64,000 bases of DNA, taken from NCBI GenBank assembly GCA_024752435.1, contig CP103032.1, positions 310,001 through 374,000 on the forward strand, read 5' to 3'. Under the pieces are notes generated by a model. It was not told the origin of the DNA. It worked only from the letters and a program-made list of their open reading frames with translations, and ran no database searches. The position numbers were made by a program, and so were the translations under genes. This stretch comes from Allantophomopsis cytisporea. Its lineage: Eukaryota > Ascomycota > Leotiomycetes > Phacidiales > Phacidiaceae. Shown here piece by piece: positions 11,670 to 24,510 of the stretch; the first letter of the stretch is position 1; the number at the start of each line of letters is the position of its first letter.

Positions 11670-14297
11670 GATTTTATTTCCTCAACTTGAGTAGTATGGG
11701 AAGAGAATATACACAGAACGTGGAATGGGAAGTACAGGAGAGAGTTTTCAGATTTATATATGGAGGATGGGGGAAGCCTTATGTGTAACGAAATTATGTG
11801 ATAGTTTATGTACAGATAGATAAGTTGAACAAAACTCAAGGCATGTAGTAAACTATCTTAGTTTGCACACCATCCGCACAATGGGCAAGTAGGTACGTAT
11901 TCAAGAGAGCTAAGAAGATTGATTAGCAGGGCATGATAGCACTTTGGGCAAAGATTGCAAGCAAACCATAAGCAAGTCAAAGTACCGATCCTTCTTCCAC
12001 CGCCTCTTTCTTGCGATTGGGGGAATTGGGGATGGGTCCTTACATGGAAACGGACGCCTTAGTCCGAGAAGCGGCTAGCAGTGGGGTACGGGACTGGAGC
12101 TCGGGCGGTCTTCCGCTCCGACTTTGACGATAAATCGTGACATACGCCGTGAAAGACCCGCAAATGATTCGGGCTCTATAACCGGCATGGGTCGTCTGAC
12201 TGTGTCCACCTTCGAAAACAGTGATAAGATACCTGGGGATTTCGAGCTGTGCCCCCCGAGCGCCGCCGCGTCTGTGTCTCTACTCTCGGTACAGAATATC
12301 ACTTGATGATGGGAAGACCCTTCCGTGTTTGCCCCCGCGGATCGTACCGGTGTTCCTCCGCTATAAAACTCGGCCGAAATGGTTTTGTGGTGATTCGCCG
12401 TAGTGATAGGTCAATTGGGAAGTGGTGGTGTTGAGATGCTGAGCCCACTATTCTCGCCCTCTGCTTTCGCCATCACCATGAGCACAAAGCGTGAAAGGAT
12501 ATTTTAGAACTCGGGTCGGAAGGATATTAACATCTTAGGTCTATGGAACGTTTCCAATGGACACACCACCAATGCCTTGCAGCTTTCTACTACATATACA
12601 TATCTGCATACATACATGGAATTCGAGCTGCTGGAGGCCGACGAGTAATACCATGAACGAATACTGAGATTCCCATGACTCAAGTGCCTGACAATGCCAA
12701 CACATCATCATTTGAATGAGTGAGTGAGTGAGTGCATGATGGTCCTGGCCAGATATCTGCAACTCCAAGATGCAGATAGACACAATGAGCATGAAGGGCA
12801 TCTTTCCACCGTCGATGCACTTTCTGCCGTCTGTCGACGATGGATCTCTCTGGGCCAAGGCAAAGCATGAGAAAATCAAGAACGCCCAATCATCTTACCA
12901 AGTGTGGTACAAATCCATACAAGATTTCTCTGCTGTCCTATGGCCAGCATATTTGTTTTTCAGGGACTCTTCAGCATGAGTTGGGAGCGGAGTTTGGGAT
13001 TGGTGAGGCCGAATAGTGCCGGGATGCCGGGTGGACGCTGTGCATGCAGAAAGGCCTGCTGCGCCTGTACGGAGCACAGATGTATGGCACCCGCGGGTGG
13101 ATGCTGTTGTGCCGCAGTCGGGCTGCTTCGGCAACTATCCAGGCCATCCTTAGTCTGATCGGGCACAGAAATCCGATATGTTCCATGAACAGCTGCTGAC
13201 AACCTCATATAATGTTCGAACAAGATGATTCGTGACTCATGCTTTTGATGCTCCGCTCGCCTCAGGTACTGGGATCGGATTGATCACAAGAATTGAACGT
13301 GCAGCATCTCGGAGCAGATCCTTTCGCCTGATCCATCCATACGGAATATCTTACCACATGTTTGAATCGCAGAATATTACCTCAAACGTCTGGTTGCAAT
13401 CATCGGTACGGTATTGTCGATGCCGAGTACGGCCGAATCTACATCTGAGTCTGAGTCGCCCGAGTCTTCTATTTTCTATGATAGACCTTGCACTCCGTCT
13501 TCTATCTGTCGGCACTGAGATTCCTAAGAAAGTACCGACATAGTCCATATACCTAGGGAACTCTCGGTCGTGGAATCAAGCATCAGCAAAAGTAGCTCCA
13601 TTTTTTTCAGGACAGTGAGAGTGATATCGTATCTACTGCGTACGCTGCTTCTTGAGTGCCAGCAGAATGATGAACTAGGGAATGGCTATGCGCACCATGT
13701 TCCAATGCTGCTCAATAATCGACTGTGCATGAAAGACTTACCTTACGCAATAAGCATCAATTCTCAAGGATTGCAAGTGCATGCCTACCATGCATGTATG
13801 TACCTCTGATACTATCATAGTAATTGCATGGAGTATCAGCACAATCACACAGCGGGAACCATAGAAAGACAATGCAAGGTAGTGAGCGATGTTCTTTAGA
13901 AGCTGGCCTTACCTTTGATAACCAATTTGACAACCAACAGATACAAAGGAGATTCGAAGGGAGAAGAGAATAAATGACAAAATAACCCAATGTATGTGCA
14001 TGTTCATTGATGAGTATAGAAGATCGGTTCATGTAAAATAGCCATACGGATCCGTATCTAATGATATGGAACCCCACGGCACCCAGCGAATATTGTGTAG
14101 AACAAAAACCAACCCGCAAAATTTATCACCCCAGATTCACATGGTCCACCTCAACCTCAACCCCACAACCTACCATCTAGATTGACGTTTCAACAGCCCT
14201 AACTGCCCATTTACCATCCACACTGTACCTGGGTACAGCTCACTCCGCATCTGCCTCGATACCATATCAAATCACCCGGGACATAACTCCACAAACC
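11670..14297. other. Long intergenic region without supported gene
   Basis: 2.6 kb. It includes the aminotransferase promoter (from 11670), a more GC-rich patch near 12050-12480 with overlapping short frames on both strands, and a (GAGT)n run near 12717-12734. Frames at 12541-12879 (-), 12960-13223 (-) and 13757-14119 (-) have no recognisable domain. The end is the RMP1 promoter. Confidence 0.45.
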
Positions 14298-15127
14298 ATG
14301 CCGATTCCCTCCCCACCACCACCACTCCTTGCCCCTCTCAAAGAAATCCACTCCCTCCTCCACCTCGTTTACCATCGCAACAAGAACCAGCACCGTATCG
14401 CAAAGTGGTGGAAGTCACTGGCTGTGCTGCGTCGCCAGACGGGGAAGCTAGTGTGCGAGGTGGAGGACGCGGGCCGCGGAGAGCAGGGTTCGCGCGAGAG
14501 GGTGCGACTGAGATGCTGCTTCATGAACGAGTGGGTTTTGGAGGATGCATTTCTGTGAGTGCTGTTCATTTTTGTGTGGAGATTTTTGACGGTTTTTATT
14601 TTTTTTTTTTATTTTTTTTTTTTTTTTGGCGTGCGGGACGGGGGTTATAGGGGACGACGATGGAAGTGCAGGGATGAGGATGGATATTTGCGAATAGGAG
14701 CTGATAGAGACGCAGGAATTTCACGCGGGTCGTGGCTGATAACCAGTACTCAGCGCTGGGGCTGATGCTTCTGGGTACACTGGCATCTCTGCAGCGGATT
14801 TTGGCGCCATGGCGTGGAAGAGGTGTTCAAGAGGTGGGAGAGGAGAAAGAGATCTCGGCATTAGAGAGTAAGGTGAAAGCTGGGAAAGGGCTAGCTAACG
14901 CCGAAACTGATGCTGAAGTTGAAGATGTGGGGGAGAGTTTGGTACGAGAGAAGGATGAAGACATGGGCGAGAAGATAACGAGAGTAGTGGAAGCTGGAAG
15001 CATGAAGCACGCACGGCCGAAGGATGAGATGAAGACCAAGGAAAAGAAAGAAGTTGAGAAACCGGCGAAGAGAAAGAGAAAGAAAAAGGGAGATGCTATT
15101 GATGATCTATTCAGCGGGTTGTTATAG
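14298..15127 (+). CDS. RMP1: RNase MRP protein subunit Rmp1 homologue
   Basis: Subunit specific to RNase MRP, the ribonucleoprotein that processes pre-rRNA and some mRNAs. Exons are 14298-14554 and 14716-15127, giving 222 residues. The N-terminal helical RNA-binding domain shows YHRNKNQHRIAKWWKSLAVL and, across the splice, VLEDAFLNFTRVVADNQYSA followed by LGLMLLGTLASLQRIL. This matches the Rmp1 family signature of a HRNKNQH-type helix and a late VADNQ(F/Y)xxLG helix. The C-terminal third is charged and lysine-rich (KKEVEKPAKRKRKKKGD), likely nuclear or nucleolar targeting. The 161-nt intron holds a long poly-T tract (14598-14627). Small size and low complexity of the tail make database calls easy to miss, but the core motif is distinctive. 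Confidence 0.85.
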
Positions 15128-17069
15128 GATTGGATTTGGAAAGCGGCATTATTGGAGTTTTGGAAGGGCCTCTGTATTACACATGAGTATAAGTATGAGT
15201 ATATAAGGTGTGCATACCTTCAAGGTTAGAGCAAAAAAGTAGCTAAGAGACTCAATCGCAGCAAGACATGTGCTTTGCTCAGCCATGTCTATACACCTTG
15301 ACGTTGTCGAAATGTTCGTCAATCTATTCATCATCATTGTTATTGCCATACTCATCATCTTTTCCATACTCGACATCATCTTAAATCCAGTGTCACTCAC
15401 GAAAACGCAAGTAGCTTCGAAGTCAGGAATCTTTACTAGCTTCACACGATAAATGCAAATGATCGTCACAAACCTTGGTAAATCATAGAGTAGTTGCTAC
15501 AATTGACGTAGTTTGCTTTATACTGCGAGTTGTAGGTAAGACTGTAACAGACTGTAAGTCACCAGTGTTCGAAGTGAAGCCTCTGCTCTTTAGAATATGA
15601 GATCTATAAAGCATGAGATTGCAAACAAGCAGCGCAGACACGTGCAGCAACAGCAATAGCTACTATCGCCAATAACTAATCAGTCGGTTGAATAAATCTC
15701 AAGTCCTTCAACAACTTAGGTCTCATGCCAGAACTATATACTTTACGAACATATATTTTCGTTTAATAACAATAATATAACATATACCTAAGGTAACAAA
15801 TAATTGTTTACATTATTACTTACTATTGATGAAGCATTCTTTCCCTTTCTGAAAGCTATCTTAGTAGATTCCCTTGCATGGAACTTATAGCATTAAGGGG
15901 TAAGTATTAGTATTGAACAGATAGCTAAACTATACACTAACTGTAGTATCTACTTAGACCGTCATTTCTTAAGTAGCAGACTTAGTATATCATACTTTAA
16001 TATCTCTCGATGTAAAATAATTAATACAGGACATATATATAGCCTATATCTTTTGAAACATTGCATGCTTTACTAGGAACGATATTCATCATTAGTTACA
16101 TAGATGTAAGTGTTTTGGAAATACAACCTCTATATGTTGTGGTCTCAAACTGTTCTAAAATAAAAATGAGAACATTCTAGAGCTAGCTTTATTACAGATA
16201 TCGAACATTGCTCTATTCTCTTGGTACAATTCACTTGTAGAGTAGAATCCAGACTGTCTGTGGTAAGTAATATATAAGTCAAAATGATAGTGTCTAGGCT
16301 AATAGCCTTTACAGGCATGTTTTAACATATAGCACTATACAAGCTTTCAAAATAGAGCAATAGGAATAATTGCATGGACTTTGGATCGCAACCTAGAAAT
16401 ACCGTCAAAGTAATTGATTATGTTGTATAGTAACGCCCGAAACTTCATAAGGTTACGAATAGTCATAAACCTAATCTCCTTCATTTACTGCTCTCGTCAT
16501 TATCCTGTCTACAGCCACTGCTATCTTATGTATGATTCGTACGGGATTTAGATAATATAGATTCTAATAGGCACACTGGCTGCAGCGGTATCGACTTTGC
16601 AGAGAGAATTGAGATAGAATGTTATGCCTTCTATACCATCGTTCCAACTATGTGATGTGGAAGCAACTATGCAACTCACTTACGGATGCCAGTCTTCACT
16701 CTCAGGTCCTATAGCAAGTGTACAGAGTAATGAAAGAATTGTCCTTGATTTATCATAACCTGGCAATCCACGCATGAACCGTGTGATGAACCACAACGAA
16801 AAGAGTATCATATCATGACTAAGAAGCAAATGAGCAAAACGCCCCTATGATGTCCTCCACTCCCAACTCCATGCCCCCCTCTTATCTACCAGCCAGAACG
16901 CCAAATAGCTCAACCTATAACTTTCATGCAAAACAAAGAAACAAAAGCGACATCTGTTTCCACCTGCCCCTTCAGATAGCTCATTCAAGGCGGCAGTTTG
17001 CAATGCTCCCGGCTTGAAGCTATCTCCAAGTGCTCGAACAACATACAACACCAATTGCAAGACAGAAGA
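15128..17069. other. AT-rich intergenic region
   Basis: 1.9 kb, markedly AT-rich between about 15.5 and 16.6 kb, with frequent TATA/ATAT runs. No frame carries a recognisable domain. It could be relic DNA degraded by C-to-T mutation, but no parent element was recognised. Confidence 0.45.
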
Positions 17070-19024
17070 CTAACCGTGGCTGGATTTCTGGCCCAAAAGA
17101 CTGTTCGGTGTGCCGTAACCAGTGAACTGGCGTTTTGCAGGTCTACTGAGAGGTGCATCGTCATCATCACTTAATGTCAAATCAATGACAGCTGGACGCT
17201 TAGAGGCGGACTTTGATGGACCTGCTGACGACGATGGTTCCCGTGATGAGATATTTGGTGTTCGCATCACAGGTGAATATAATGGCGTGGATGGTTTCTG
17301 CATATCTGAAACTCGATCCGATACCTTCGTCTCTTTAATTTCGATAAGATCATCATCGTCACTGCTACCGAAGCCAGAGTTGTAGCCTCGCTTCATTGGT
17401 GTTGATTTGACATGTTCGGACCATTTCCCATCGGGCTCAATCGTTACTTGGTCAGTATCTCGTGAAGTCCTCTGAAGGATGTCTTTGAAATATCTAGGAG
17501 ATTATCAATAAGTGAAATGTCTTCAGCTATTAACATTGTAACTTACTCGTCAACAGCCAAAGTGTCGAAAGTGGCACTGGTGTTACATATAGGACACATC
17601 CACGTCGGACCTTGCTCCTGTAACTGTAGATATGAGGTTGCATCAAAGCATGCGTTATGCCTGCATTGGACGCCACGAACTGGTAAATCGATCCGAAGCG
17701 TAGAGAGAGGACATTTTAAGGACATGACTGTAGAAGTTGCTTGGATATCAGGGTCATATTTCTTGATCACTGAAACATCAAATGTTAGGTTTATTCTAGT
17801 TACATCAGAAGAAACACTTACTCTCATTGATGACAGTATGACTGGGAATCCTCTTTCCACCCTTAAGCTGCTTCACCAGCTCTTCAACTTTTGTCATTTT
17901 GACGAATTTCACCTGGAAATAGAACTTCTGTAGAAAGTGGTAATTAGCAGGGCTCTGATACAAAGTCATGGCGAAAAGAAAAGAAGGAGAGGTGAAAATA
18001 TCAGGCGTATTTGGGGTGAAATAGCTGTCTTCCGGAAGGTCATAACCTGCCTTATTGGTGAGAGCGTAGGTCATTTCTACTTGGTTGTTGAAATGTGGCG
18101 GCCGTACGCGAAGCGCAGAAGTTATATCAACGGGTCTTGTAGAGCCTGGCTTATTCTTGAGACCTCTCAGGTTTGCCTTGATTTCTCCACCATTGACCTT
18201 GATCTCTGATTGATGAGGAAAGGAGATATCATTCTTGCCGATGCCCGGTTCTGCAGCACAGAATGCCATGATTCTCAAGGAAGGGTCATGAGCAAGCTCG
18301 CTGATTGCTGGATCACCGGCATTTATCGAAACAGTAATAGTATGACGATGTGAAGTCATTACTTGACTAGAGTCAGTCGCCAGAGTTACGTTTCGCACCG
18401 GATCAAAAAACGTACCATTGCAAACCTGTGTTGGTCCGAGTTGTCTCAGAATTGTGTAAAAAGGGCTTGGTTTGAAGTCATTACCTGAGAAAGTTAGAAG
18501 AGCGCAGAACGTTCAAGGTCCTCACATACCCATATCAGCGCGTACTCCATTTACGCTGGCTGGCAGATTGGGGTATGGTCTGTAGACATTTCCACTTGCT
18601 GAGCCACCATTTGTTGAATATCCGGATGGTCCACGAGGGATTGGATTCGGGTTCGGCGACGGGGTGAATACTGGTTGTCTGATGGGAGATTGTACAGGCC
18701 CTCTTTCTGGGTTTTGTATGATCATCTTGAGATTATTAAACTTCTCAACGTCGCCGTTCTGAGCGTACAGTACAATGCCTGTACAGTTAAACACCCTGTC
18801 AGTATAGCTACTACAATAGTCTAGAGAAAGTGTGTAGAATTCGCAAGGTTGAGAGTGGCGCGTGTTCACTCACGTTCGATAATACGTTTCTGTAATTCTG
18901 CCTTCACACCGACTGTAGGAAGTCCTTCTGAGCGGAGGATGAGAGTCAAGATTCTGTTGATATACGTCTTCATCTGAGTTATCAGTGGCGTTGGGTCGAG
19001 CTGGCCAGGCCCCATTGAGGCCAT
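17070..19024 (-). CDS. SIZ1: PIAS/Siz-family SUMO E3 ligase
   Basis: Nuclear E3 ligase that transfers SUMO to substrates. Five minus-strand exons: 19024-18874, 18778-18530, 18484-17822, 17770-17548 and 17493-17070, giving 569 residues. In order: an N-terminal SAP-like helix pair ending in GVKAELQKRIIER; the PINIT domain from NDFKPSPFYTILRQLGPTQV through the YFTPNTPDIF region; and the SP-RING with MSLKCPLSTLRIDLPVRG, QCRHNACFDATSY and WMCPICN. The helix EYFKDILQRTSRDTDQVTIE follows. The C-terminus has a SUMO-interacting motif, VIDLTLSDDDD. It is shorter than yeast Siz1 and closer to Pli1-type proteins, so the orthology (Siz1 or Pli1) is open. The start is the first ATG of the SAP frame. Confidence 0.93.
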
Positions 19025-19462
19025 TGTCGCAGCGAGAAAGCCCGATGCTCAATCACTCAACTGATCGATTCGATCGCACTCCTTCGATGTAGGTGGTGGT
19101 GATGATGGTAGGTGTCGTAGTGAAAAGGTTGCAGATAGATGATTGTTGTAAAATGACAATCGTAGGTACTGCGACCTCGAGTAGACAGCCCGCAACAAAT
19201 ATTAGACACAACTGTCTCTTCTGCCTCTGGATAATCACCTGGAGAATGCACACTTCTTCTCGGCAGCAACGATATCAAGGCTCCAGTTAAGGCGGTGAGC
19301 TTGAATAGAAACGGCAGAATTGTTGCGCTAAGACGGTCAGAGGTGAAATATTATTGAGATTGGAGAAGATCTCTCGAAGCGATAACAAAATCTCCCACGA
19401 AACTGAACGAGCTTCTTTACTTCTTACACAACCACCCAATATCAAATACATACTCAATCAAA
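19025..19462. promoter_or_regulatory. Bidirectional promoter region, SUMO ligase / DUF2423
   Basis: 438 bp separating divergent start codons. No clear TATA box or named site was picked out. It contains short frames on the minus strand that do not match any protein. Confidence 0.4.
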
Positions 19463-19989
19463 ATGGCCAAGGGAGCTCGCGCAAGCACAAAGAAGGCGAA
19501 CAATGCCAGATTAAAGAGCGGAGTCTTCGGACCAGTCGAGACTGCACGCACCGAAAGATTGTCGCAAAAGCTTCTCGAACTGGCCCAACAGCCAAAACCA
19601 AAAGCCGACGTGAACATGGAAGCTGAAACTTGTAAGTTCTTCCTATTTTCCTATATGAATTCATTCTGATAGTTTACCAGCGAATGTCGAAGATAAATCA
19701 AACATTGCTGAAGCCAGCAAGTCCTCCGATGGTTAGTCAACCCCAAAACAACTTAAGATATATAATTCCCTGTGGAAAATTCACTGCAGTGCAATATGTT
19801 TTAGCGGCTTCTCTTGCACTACAGTAGCTGATACATGGTGATCTAGGCATGGATATCGACTCGAAGCCAACTGTATCCAAGAAGGGACGGGTTGAGAAGA
19901 GACGAACCACTCGATCCAAGGCATCTATTGTATTCCCAAAATACAACAAGGGAAAGAAGACCGCTGCACCAAGAAGAAAGAGAACATAG
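19463..19989 (+). CDS. DUF2423 small basic protein (YBL028C-like)
   Basis: A 120-residue basic protein in three exons: 19463-19631, 19681-19731 and 19847-19989. The conserved N-terminus has MAKGARASTKKANNARLKSG, then VFGPVETARTERLSQKLLEL, the hallmark of fungal DUF2423 (PF10338; yeast YBL028C). The C-terminus is strongly basic (KKGRVEKRRTTRSKAS, KKTAAPRRKRT), consistent with nucleolar location. A role in ribosome biogenesis is an inference from family members, not shown here. All introns keep the frame; the third exon is recognised by its Lys/Arg-rich tail. It is divergently transcribed from the SUMO ligase gene. Confidence 0.88.
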
Positions 19990-20574
19990 ATGGATAAGGC
20001 ATTAATGTAGCGGACCTGGGGTGAAGGCATTTTAAAAAAGGCGTTTGGGACATGGTTCAGCGAATCCATCGGCGTTTGTAGGGTATTTTATATCTGAAAA
20101 TCAGTCTAACTGTATTTTCGAGGAAACGCTATGATGACAAGTATAAGAATATACTAAAAGTTGCAAAGTTTCTGATCTCACCCTACTTATTGAGAGATAG
20201 TGGTGAGACTATTTATGAATACGCCGATCTATAAGTAATCTGGCATGTTTTTCAACCATTGGAGACAATATAGGCGCTTTCACCGAGTAGATTCCAACCA
20301 AGACCGGAACTTTACAATTGACATAATGAAGTTGTGATTCGCTGAACCTTACTCTCGAGTGAGTAGGCACGTGGGTGAATAGCTCGCTTCGAGACAAATG
20401 CGCGGTGACGATGTAATAAAGATGCGGATGCCTCGCAATAGTTAATTTCTCGACTACTCCAACGCAATTGAGATTACGATGGGTGACCACGCTGAGAACC
20501 CTTGATTTCTTGAGCGATCCGAAACACATCTCTAGCAAGAGGTCAGTTGTACTGTCATTTGCGGAACCGCCACC
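19990..20574. other. Intergenic region
   Basis: 585 bp holding the 3' end of the DUF2423 gene and the promoter of LAS21. The minus-strand frame at 20209-20592 overlaps the LAS21 start and is not recognisable. Nothing specific was seen. Confidence 0.4.
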
Positions 20575-23562
20575 ATGGCTCCTCAGCCTCAACCACCCTT
20601 ACTTTTGGTCGCGAATGCGCTCATTCCCATTGCCATTCTTATCTTCGCCTTTGGGTTCTTTCCTTACAAGCCTTTCATTCCTGGATTGGCACAATATGAA
20701 GACTTGCCAGGCTCGATGGGCATTGTGCCAAAAGCGCCTTTCGACAAGGTCGTCTTTATGGTTGTAGATGCTTTGAGAAGGTATGTAGATGAGCCCCCTC
20801 GATTGGATGACGATTGACAAGCTAGTGACTTTGTATATGGTGCAGATTCTGGGTTCAGCTTCACTCAAGGGTATGTAACTATCAGCTGTATTGTGAATTT
20901 CCTGCTAACTCTGGTTATAGTTTGATTGCTAACGGCGCTGCGATCCCTTTCACAGCTCATGCTACTTCACCCACTGTCACGATGCCACGAGTAAAAGCTA
21001 TAACGACAGGCTCTATCCCCTCTTTTCTTGATGTGATCTTGAACATAGCCGAATCCGATACGTCTTCTTCCTTGACTACCCAAGATACATGGCTGGCGCA
21101 AATGAAGGCTAAGGGCATGGGCAAGATGATCATGTATGGAGATGATACGTGGTTGAAGCTCTTTCCAGATTTCTTCGATAGGGCAGATGGCACAACCAGT
21201 TTCTTTGTATCGGTTAGTGCTGCTGGACCCGTGTACATAGTGCGTTTAGCTGAAATAAAAGTAGGATTTTACGGAAGTGGATAATAATGTGACGAGACAT
21301 GTGCCTGATGAATTGAGGAACGATGACTGGAATCTTATGGTTATGCATTACCTTGGTCTTGATCACATTGGACATAAAGCAGGTCCTCGAAGGTAATGAT
21401 TGAAGAGCTCAGCAAGTTGAAGAGTTACTAATGTACTATAGCTCTAATATGATTCCAAAACAGAAGGAAATGGACAGTATTGTTGAGCAGATCTACACCG
21501 CTATCGAGTCTCAACCACACTTGACGGATACTCTTCTGGTACTTTTGGGTGATCATGGTATGACCAATGCAGGAAACCATGGAGGATCCGCACCAGGAGA
21601 GACCTCCCCAGCCCTTGCATTTATATCGCCCAAATTGAAGTCGATTTCTACGGATCGAACCAAGGACAATGTGCCAGCACCATTTCACGAAGAGTTCAAA
21701 TACTATTCTACTGTCGAGCAGTCTGATATTGCGCCAACACTTGGAGGTCTTCTTGGTTTCCCTGTGCCTCAAAACAACCTCGGTGCTTTCATCTGGGACT
21801 TCTTACCGTTCTGGCAATCTCGTAAGTCGTCTAGAAGGCCATTACGAAAATTGTTTTCTAATCTTGAAAGGTGGCGAGCAAGCACAGATTCTTTTCCGGA
21901 ATTGCCGACAGATCTTAAACATTGTTACAGCCACCTTCTCAGCTTCATTGTTTGAGGACGATGGAACTCTTTTGGATCGGGCTCTTGCGTCTTCCGACAT
22001 CGAAGAGCTTGCCATTGATTGGATCTCCATTCAGCGCGATTTCGACTCTTCGATGATCAATAAGGAGACTGTTGATATCGATACACTTGAGAAAATGAAC
22101 AAGGTGAGGTCGGACACGATTTACAAGAGGAAAATGCTAATTCGAACTCAGTGGTTACAAGACGCCCAATCTATGATGAGTAGCACAGCCAGCAATTACG
22201 ACATGACTAAACTTATTGGTGGTCAAGTCATATCCGTCATTGCCACAATTCTTGCTCTAGCAGCTGCGGCACCCATCTTGCTATCATCTATCCCATCTGC
22301 AGTTTTGTTTGTGGTCCTTACTGTTGCCTATGGAATCATGATGTTCGCGAGCAGTTATGTTGAAGAAGAGCAGCATTTTTGGTACTGGGCCAGCACAGGC
22401 TGGCTAGCAATACTTACCATCAGAGGGTAAGAAACTCGTCCCATTTTAAACACACACTGACCCGACTAGATTCCCCACCTTTTTTCAATCTCGAAACCTT
22501 CTCGCTCTTGGGGGATTAGGTGCTCTCGCAGGACTGAGACTTGCACGACGTTGGAACCAGACAGGGCAAAAGTTAGCCGGCGAACCTGATATTGCGCGAA
22601 CATTCCTCACAGCACACAATTACTTTCTTTGGGATGTCGTGGGGCTTACATATCTATGGAATCTGCAGTCACTCTCCAGCAGAGGCTTCCCTACTTTGCC
22701 TCGTATGAGCGTACGGATCTGCGCAGCGGGACTCTTGATCGCTGCTGTTACATTCAAGACCGCATTCACTATGGAAGATGCACCCGAGCTTATCGCGGGT
22801 CTAGCGGAAAAGATTGTCCATTTAACGGCCGGCATGTCGCTTGTAAAAAGAGCGCGTATCGTATTTGGGGCTATCGGTGTGGCTTTGGCATATACGATTC
22901 AAATCGAGCTATTTGGGCGACGAAAGAGCCCAGATCAGATCAAAGGTACGTACCATCAACCCTGCTCATTGATATCACGACTTATCTTTAAAGACTCGAT
23001 GCGCACCGTCCACGACTTACTCACGCTCTTTTTGATCTCGCAATCGCGCGCGACCAATATCCCGCTCTTCCTGATCTTCGAAGCAATGTTCTACTTCCTC
23101 TCCAACCTCTCACTATCCCTCATCCCCATTACTTTAACATCTCTCGTGCTGCAATACGCCTCCTTCTTTGCCTTTGGCGGCTCCAACGCCATATCCTCCA
23201 TCGACCTGTCTAGTGCATATAATGGCATCAGCGACTACAACGTCTTCTTCGTTGGTCTACTAACCTTCGTCTCCAACTGGGCGGGCCCGATATATTGGGT
23301 TTCTGCTTCAAGCTTGCTCCTTCTTCAATTGCAATGTAAGGGGCAGAAACATGTCCTATATGGATATATTTCCCTTATGACTCTCTTCGTCACTATGTCA
23401 TTATTATTCATCATGATGGCTTGTACACTTCTACGAACTCATCTATTTATTTGGACGGTCTTTAGTCCTAAATACCTTTACAGTATGGCATGGAGTCTTG
23501 CTCAGCATCTTCTTGTCAACATCGGATTGGCTAGTCTGCTTTTCTGGGCAGGTAGTGAGTAG
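20575..23562 (+). CDS. LAS21: GPI ethanolamine phosphate transferase 2 (Las21/Gpi7)
   Basis: ER membrane enzyme that adds phosphoethanolamine to the second mannose of GPI precursors. Eight exons: 20575-20780, 20826-20870, 20921-21212, 21265-21392, 21442-21821, 21871-22426, 22470-22945 and 22994-23562 (883 residues). An N-terminal membrane anchor precedes the alkaline-phosphatase-like catalytic domain, with metal-site motifs MVVDALRSDF, SPTVTMPRVKAITTGSIPSF (catalytic Thr), YLGLDHIGHKAGP and LLGDHGMTNAGNHGG. About ten hydrophobic segments fill the C-terminal half. The ATG lies in a good context (gccaccatgg). The seventh intron, 22946-22993, is 48 nt and fully open in frame, so retaining it would add 16 residues. 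The stop at 23562 follows LASLLFWAGSE; a possible GTGAGT donor at 23556 could extend it but fits the family less well. Confidence 0.95.
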
Positions 23563-24510
23563 ATAGTTAAAGTAGTAAGATAGTCTGAAAATTAACATCA
23601 CCAGATCTAAAAGAAGGAAACATTTGCATAATGATTCGCATGGCTAGCTCATTGGTCATAAATGATACTACGTTACAGTATATTGGCATGCTGCTGGGTT
23701 TGGCGTTTGTCTTTGTAAAAAGACCAGTAATCATTATCTAGTCCACTGGCTATATGGGCAATTTTCATCTCCCAATATGCATGATTTGAGACCGAAATTA
23801 TGATATCCAACGGGTGACTATCTTTGCAACTCGCATGTATCATCAGGATACATCACAATAGTAATTCTGAGTTGCAAAGGGTATTGTTTTTAATCTTTCT
23901 TCTAATTTCAGGAACATGTAGCAAACTCGCAAAGTGTTTGGTAATATTTGGAAGTACAACAGGCATGATATATGCGGCGTATTGGAGGTCTACTTGGCGC
24001 GTGCAACCTCCTGCTTTTCGTGTATGTGGAGGCTCTAGGTGATACGGTAAATTAGAATGAACGTCATTTTGAGGTGTTCTTCACCTGTTGATAAGTGAAG
24101 AATAATATAGTAGTACATGAGCGTAAATATGAGGTACACGATCTACATAGTAACTAGAGAGAATGTTTGCCTGTTCCTCGAGGAAGTCAAGCATTTGCGT
24201 CATATAGGTGTGGAGTTGTCAAGACTACCCAATAGCAACGAGCTATGGAATTTGACACGGGAGACAATGATTAAAAGGCAAGCGAATAATCAAAACCTTG
24301 AGATTGTCATTTGTCAAACTTTATGGAACAAAAAGTTAGAAATAGAGCATGAAGGCGTCAGAACAAATCGAACTCTATATTTCTATCCCAGCAATCTGAC
24401 ATCCACCTCAAGTAGCCTCAAACTTCAGCCTCGCCAACACGGCTCCCATCTAACATCAACCCCACGATCATCTCATCTCGAAACACAACACTCACATTTT
24501 ACCTTCCAAT
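23563..24510. other. Intergenic region
   Basis: 948 bp between LAS21 and TRS33. A frame at 24117-24635 crosses the TRS33 start but shows no domain. The last 60 bp before the TRS33 ATG are CA-rich leader-like sequence. Confidence 0.45.

Noticed and set aside
12960..13223. Overlapping minus-strand frames with His/Cys residues
   Set aside because: No regular zinc-finger spacing, several overlapping frames in both strands; chance.
13757..14119. 120-residue minus-strand frame before RMP1
   Set aside because: No domain or conserved motif; typical chance frame in intergenic DNA.
23556..23740. Possible extra LAS21 exon after a GTGAGT donor
   Set aside because: It would add a tail not expected for the family; the stop at 23562 after a final membrane segment fits better.
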